A DNA stretch of 64,000 nucleotides from Kineosporia rhizophila (GTDB taxonomy: Bacteria > Actinomycetota > Actinomycetes > Actinomycetales > Kineosporiaceae). The DNA is taken from contig NZ_JAJSOH010000021.1 of the NCBI RefSeq assembly GCF_021277265.1, positions 62,001 to 126,000 on the forward strand, written 5' to 3'. A program made the translations under genes and the position numbers. Position 1 is the stretch's first letter. Each line of letters opens with the position of its first letter. Below the pieces are notes generated by a model. The model had not been told where the DNA came from and did no database searches. It saw only the letters and a list, made by a program, of their open reading frames with translations. Shown piece after piece: positions 61,189 to 64,000 of this stretch.

Positions 61189-61767
61189 TCAGGCTCGGGT
61201 GAGCGTGGCCTTCGGGCGCAGCGGCGCCAGGGCACCGCTCCAGGCGATGAGCTGATCGAGCAAGACCTTCATCGTCATCTCGTGGAAGGGCTTGGGCTGC
61301 AGGGTCTGATAGTTCTCGAAGTCCGTCATCAGGGAGAACGTGACCTGCTGGCGCACATCGGCGATCTGCAGCTCTCCGGCGATCAGGCGCAGGTGCTCGG
61401 CGGCCCGGGCGCCACCGACGCCCCCGTAGGAGACGAAACCGGCTGCCTTGTTGTTCCACTCGGCGTACAGGTAGTCGATGGCGTTCTTGAGCACACCGGA
61501 CGTGCTGTGGTTGTACTCCGGCGTGACGAAGATGTAGCCGTCGAACTGGGCGATCTTGGCGGCCCACTGCTTGGTGTGCTCGTTCTGGTACTCCCCCCGG
61601 CTCGGGGTCACCGCCTCGTCGAGGTGCGGCAGCGGGTAGTCCCGCAGGTCGATCAGCTCGAACTCGGCGTCGTCGCGCTGCTGGGCCTGGTCGAGCACCC
61701 AGCGGGCGACCTGCTCGCCGTTGCGGTTCGGGCGGGTGCTGCCCAGGATGATGCCGATGCGGGTCAT
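61189..61767 (-). CDS. NADPH-dependent FMN reductase 2
   Basis: A 192-residue flavodoxin-like reductase: IILGSTRPNRNGEQVA phosphate loop, FVTPEYNHSTSGVLKNAID and GFVSYGGVGGARAAEHLR. The start at ATG 61767 has AAGGAGA upstream. It is a paralogue of the gene at 50918, and lies 26 bp downstream of the response-regulator gene in a run of flavin-related genes, so its reduced flavin may feed the LLM oxygenase at the beginning of the operon. Confidence 0.88.
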   Translation of the reverse strand: MTRIGIILGSTRPNRNGEQVARWVLDQAQQRDDAEFELIDLRDYPLPHLDEAVTPSRGEYQNEHTKQWAAKIAQFDGYIFVTPEYNHSTSGVLKNAIDYLYAEWNNKAAGFVSYGGVGGARAAEHLRLIAGELQIADVRQQVTFSLMTDFENYQTLQPKPFHEMTMKVLLDQLIAWSGALAPLRPKATLTRA

Positions 61768-61793
61768 GGATCTCTCCTTGGATTGAACAACAT

Positions 61794-62534
61794 TCAGACC
61801 GAGCGCACGATGTAGCCGATACCGCGCACCGTCTCGATGAGCGGATCGCCGGCGGCACTCAGCTTGCGCCGTACTTGGGAGACGAACTTCTCGGCGGAGT
61901 TCACGCTGCGCGGGATCTCGTCTCCCCAAACCCCCAGCACAAGTTCTTCTTTGGTGACCACCTTGTCCACCGACGACATCAGCTGTCGCAGCACCTTGAA
62001 CTCGGTGGTGGTCAGGCCGAATCCCTGGCCGTCACGCGTGAGTTCGTGACGCGAGAGGTCCAGGACGAAGTCCCTGACGGTCAACCGGCTCGCCCCGTCG
62101 TCGTCCGGCTCCGGGATGGCGACCTGGTGAGAACTCATCCTGCGGTGCAGAGCGCCGACCCGGGCCACCAGTTCCGCAACCTTGAGCGGACGGGGAACCA
62201 CGTCGTCCGCACCGACCGCGAACCCGTTCAGACGATCCTCCAGACTGTCGCCGTCGGTGACGAACAGCAGGCCGACTGCGCCGCCGGAAGCCCGCAGTTC
62301 AACGGCCAGATCCAACCCCGATCCGTCCGGCAGAGCGGTCTTCAGCACGATGACCGAGGGTCCCTGCCGGGCCGCCACCCGGGCGGCCGCCGAACTCCCC
62401 ACGACCATCACCTCGAACCCGGCGAGCTGCAGCGCCCGCGCGATGAGTTCGGCCTGCTCAGTGTCGTTCTCGACGAGGAGCACCAACCGGCGCCGCAGAG
62501 GAGGCCGATGACGGCTGAGGGCCAGGGCCGTCAT
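61794..62534 (-). CDS. OmpR-like regulator with degenerate receiver domain
   Basis: A 246-residue protein with a receiver-like N-terminal domain and an OmpR winged-helix C-terminus (TTTEFKVLRQLMSS, SVNSAEKFVSQVRRKL, ETVRGIGYIVRSV). The receiver lacks the phospho-acceptor Asp: the strand reads SVIVLKTALPDG with Lys at that site, and the conserved Lys before the last helix is Arg (PRPL). Control by phosphorylation is therefore unlikely. No histidine kinase is adjacent. It overlaps the FMN reductase gene by four bases. Confidence 0.88.
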   Translation of the reverse strand: MTALALSRHRPPLRRRLVLLVENDTEQAELIARALQLAGFEVMVVGSSAAARVAARQGPSVIVLKTALPDGSGLDLAVELRASGGAVGLLFVTDGDSLEDRLNGFAVGADDVVPRPLKVAELVARVGALHRRMSSHQVAIPEPDDDGASRLTVRDFVLDLSRHELTRDGQGFGLTTTEFKVLRQLMSSVDKVVTKEELVLGVWGDEIPRSVNSAEKFVSQVRRKLSAAGDPLIETVRGIGYIVRSV

Positions 62535-63253
62535 GGGCTCGGATGGGACCGGCCGCCGTTGGCCAGACGCATCAGGTCGGTACTGAAGTCGACGTCGTCC
62601 ACCGACTGTTGCGAGCGGGTGGCATTGCCGGCGAAGCGGTGCTGGTAGCCGTCCCAGCCCGAATCGGCGATGCCAGCGCCGATCCCGGCCTCCACCAGGT
62701 GGGCCAGTTCGGCGGCGGCGCGCTCGATCCGTCGTCCGAAGGCCGGTGAGGCCCAGTCGCTGGGGGCGGCGAACAACGACGTCGGTACCGGCAGCGCCCG
62801 CAGAAAGGCGAACAGCGGACGCATCTGCTCGTCGACCACCATGGCGTGCCGTTCGCTGCCGGCCGTGGCCGCGAGAATCACTGGGGTGGCGATGATCAGG
62901 TCGTCGTCCAGGACGTCGACGAAGGCCTTGAACAACCCGCTCACCCCGGCCTTGTAGACCGGGGTACTCACGATCAGACCGTCGGCAGCGGCGATCTTGT
63001 CCACCGCCTCCTGCACCGAGTCGTCCAGGTGGCCCGACACAAGGGCGCGTGCGATCCCCAGAGCGATCGGGGCCAGTTCGACGACCTGGGCGGTCACCTC
63101 TCCGCTGCGTTGCAGCGCCTGCAGGGCTTTTCCCGCCGTGCGATCGGCGAGCATCCTTGTGCTGGAGGGATCACTCACACCCGCGCTCACCACGACCAAC
63201 CGACGCACTCGATCGTCCATCGTTGTCATCTCACTCGTCCCGAAAGTGTTCAT
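62531..63253 (-). CDS. FMN reductase of the LLM-partner type (CE1759-like)
   Basis: A 240-residue NADPH-dependent flavin reductase of the SsuE/MsuE-like class with LVVVSAGVSDPSSTRMLAD (phosphate loop) and IVSTPVYKAGVSGLFKAFVD. It forms a conserved pair with an LLM-class oxygenase (CE1758/CE1759 type), which lies directly upstream and overlaps by four bases. The start at 63253 is kept because of this coupling. ATG codons at 63229 and 63220 are alternatives. Confidence 0.86.
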   Translation of the reverse strand: MNTFGTSEMTTMDDRVRRLVVVSAGVSDPSSTRMLADRTAGKALQALQRSGEVTAQVVELAPIALGIARALVSGHLDDSVQEAVDKIAAADGLIVSTPVYKAGVSGLFKAFVDVLDDDLIIATPVILAATAGSERHAMVVDEQMRPLFAFLRALPVPTSLFAAPSDWASPAFGRRIERAAAELAHLVEAGIGAGIADSGWDGYQHRFAGNATRSQQSVDDVDFSTDLMRLANGGRSHPSP

Positions 63254-64000
63254 GCGGACGGGTACCGGACCGATACCGAGGGGTCGCTGTCCTGGTACGG
63301 GGAGTCTCCGGTCAGGTTGTCGCCCCGGTGCGCATTGGGCCGGGGCTGACGTGGCTCGGCCTCGCCGTACTTGGCCCGCACGAGCGTCTCGTGGGTGGGT
63401 GCGTCCGGGATGCCCGGTGCCCGCCGGGCGGCCATCTCGCGGCGCAGCACCGGGACGACCTCGGTGGCCAGGAGCTCGATCTGGGTGAGCGCGGACTCGA
63501 TCGGCAGGGCCGCGCTGTCGAGAACCCAGAGCTGGCGCTGGTAGTCGCCGAACCCGGTCTGGAAGGTCAGGGTCTTGTCGATGACCTCCTGCGGGCTGCC
63601 CACGCTCAGCGGCGTGCGGTGCGCGTAGTCCTCGAGCCGGCTGCCCCGGAAGACCGGGTAGTTCTCGAAGTAGGGCCGGAACGCGTCGTAGGCGTCCTGC
63701 GACCGCCGGGCGATGAACGCCTGTCCCCCGAGCCCGATGATCGCCTGGTCCGCGCGCCCGTGCCCGTGATGCTCGAACCGCTTGCGGTAGAAGTCCACCA
63801 GGGGGTTGAAGTGGAAGTCGGGCGCCAGGATGTGGTTGGCGAAGTAGCCGTTGCCGTAGTAGGCCGCCTGTTCCGCGATCTCCGGCGTACGGATGGCGCC
63901 GTGCCAGACGAAGGGCGGCACGTCGTCCAGAGGCCTCGGGGTGGCGGTGAATCCCTGCAGGGCCGTGCGGAACTTCCTCTCCCAGTCCACCACGTCCTCA
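63250..64000 (-). CDS. LLM-class flavin-dependent oxidoreductase, 5' end outside window
   Basis: The C-terminal 250 residues of a luciferase-like monooxygenase (CE1758 type), which continues beyond the window. Recognisable segments are HFNPLVDFYRKRFEHHGHG, IGLGGQAFIARRSQDAYD, TPLSVGSPQEVIDKTL and QLWVLDSAALP. It uses reduced FMN from the partner reductase to oxidise an unknown substrate. The reading frame is open to the last base. A GTG at 63993 is not taken as the start, since the family is longer (around 350 residues). Confidence 0.85.
   Translation of the reverse strand, partial: EDVVDWERKFRTALQGFTATPRPLDDVPPFVWHGAIRTPEIAEQAAYYGNGYFANHILAPDFHFNPLVDFYRKRFEHHGHGRADQAIIGLGGQAFIARRSQDAYDAFRPYFENYPVFRGSRLEDYAHRTPLSVGSPQEVIDKTLTFQTGFGDYQRQLWVLDSAALPIESALTQIELLATEVVPVLRREMAARRAPGIPDAPTHETLVRAKYGEAEPRQPRPNAHRGDNLTGDSPYQDSDPSVSVRYPSA

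Overview
The window is about 70% GC with dense, mostly overlapping genes, and it reads as the chromosome of an actinomycete. The supporting evidence is a PucR-type FasR regulator in front of fabD-fabH-acpP-fabF, a DUF3145 gene beside fabF, a mycothiol-dependent formaldehyde dehydrogenase, a DUF222/HNH (13E12-type) gene and frequent GTG starts. A Kineosporiaceae-like organism is my best guess, but that is inference only. I see no integrase, transposase, phage gene, CRISPR array or rRNA.

Layout. 0-6.4 kb: TPR-like protein, fasR, the type II fatty-acid synthase operon with a strong terminator, DUF3145. 6.7-15.5 kb: mycothiol detoxification pair (dehydrogenase plus MBL hydrolase), tubby-like protein, PTH2-like protein, BTAD regulator, a manganese pair (Nramp importer plus Mn-catalase), and a GT2-GtrA fusion. 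15.6-27.2 kb: a repeat-rich stretch. Non-coding tandem arrays of 25, 11 and 13 bp lie between ordinary genes (EF-hand, SIMPL, SRPBCC, AraC, DUF1772), a DUF222/HNH gene carries three in-frame arrays, and a single-cysteine HxlR regulator sits between two QorB-like paralogues. 26-35 kb: an amino-sugar locus (ROK repressor, ABC binding protein and two permeases, GH3 NagZ-type hexosaminidase, ROK kinase, NagA, NagB) that would import chitin- or peptidoglycan-derived sugars and deliver fructose-6-phosphate. 35-46.6 kb: spermidine-synthase-like methyltransferase fold, GNAT, NUDIX, phospholipase-D-like protein, valS, recQ-like helicase, lipoprotein esterase, PPOX protein, RlaP-type nucleotidyltransferase. 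46.7-51.5 kb: membrane protein, GH43 arabinanase, META lipoprotein, a LacI regulator fused in frame to an arylamine N-acetyltransferase, FMN reductase.

52-58 kb is a uronate locus: TRAP transporter (DctP/Q/M), KduI, IclR regulator and KduD, divergent from a DUF4862 gene across a shared region with a 19-bp near-palindrome that looks like an IclR operator. 58-64 kb: two genes of lower GC, a CAU-anticodon tRNA, then a flavin-related operon on the minus strand (LLM monooxygenase, FMN reductase, a response regulator without its phospho-acceptor Asp, a second FMN reductase, a secreted S33 peptidase).

The most unusual items are the LacI-NAT fusion with an internal ribosome site, the cluster of unrelated minisatellites in 16.4-27.2 kb, the phospho-site-less regulator inside a flavin operon, and DUF4862 as a probable member of the uronate regulon.
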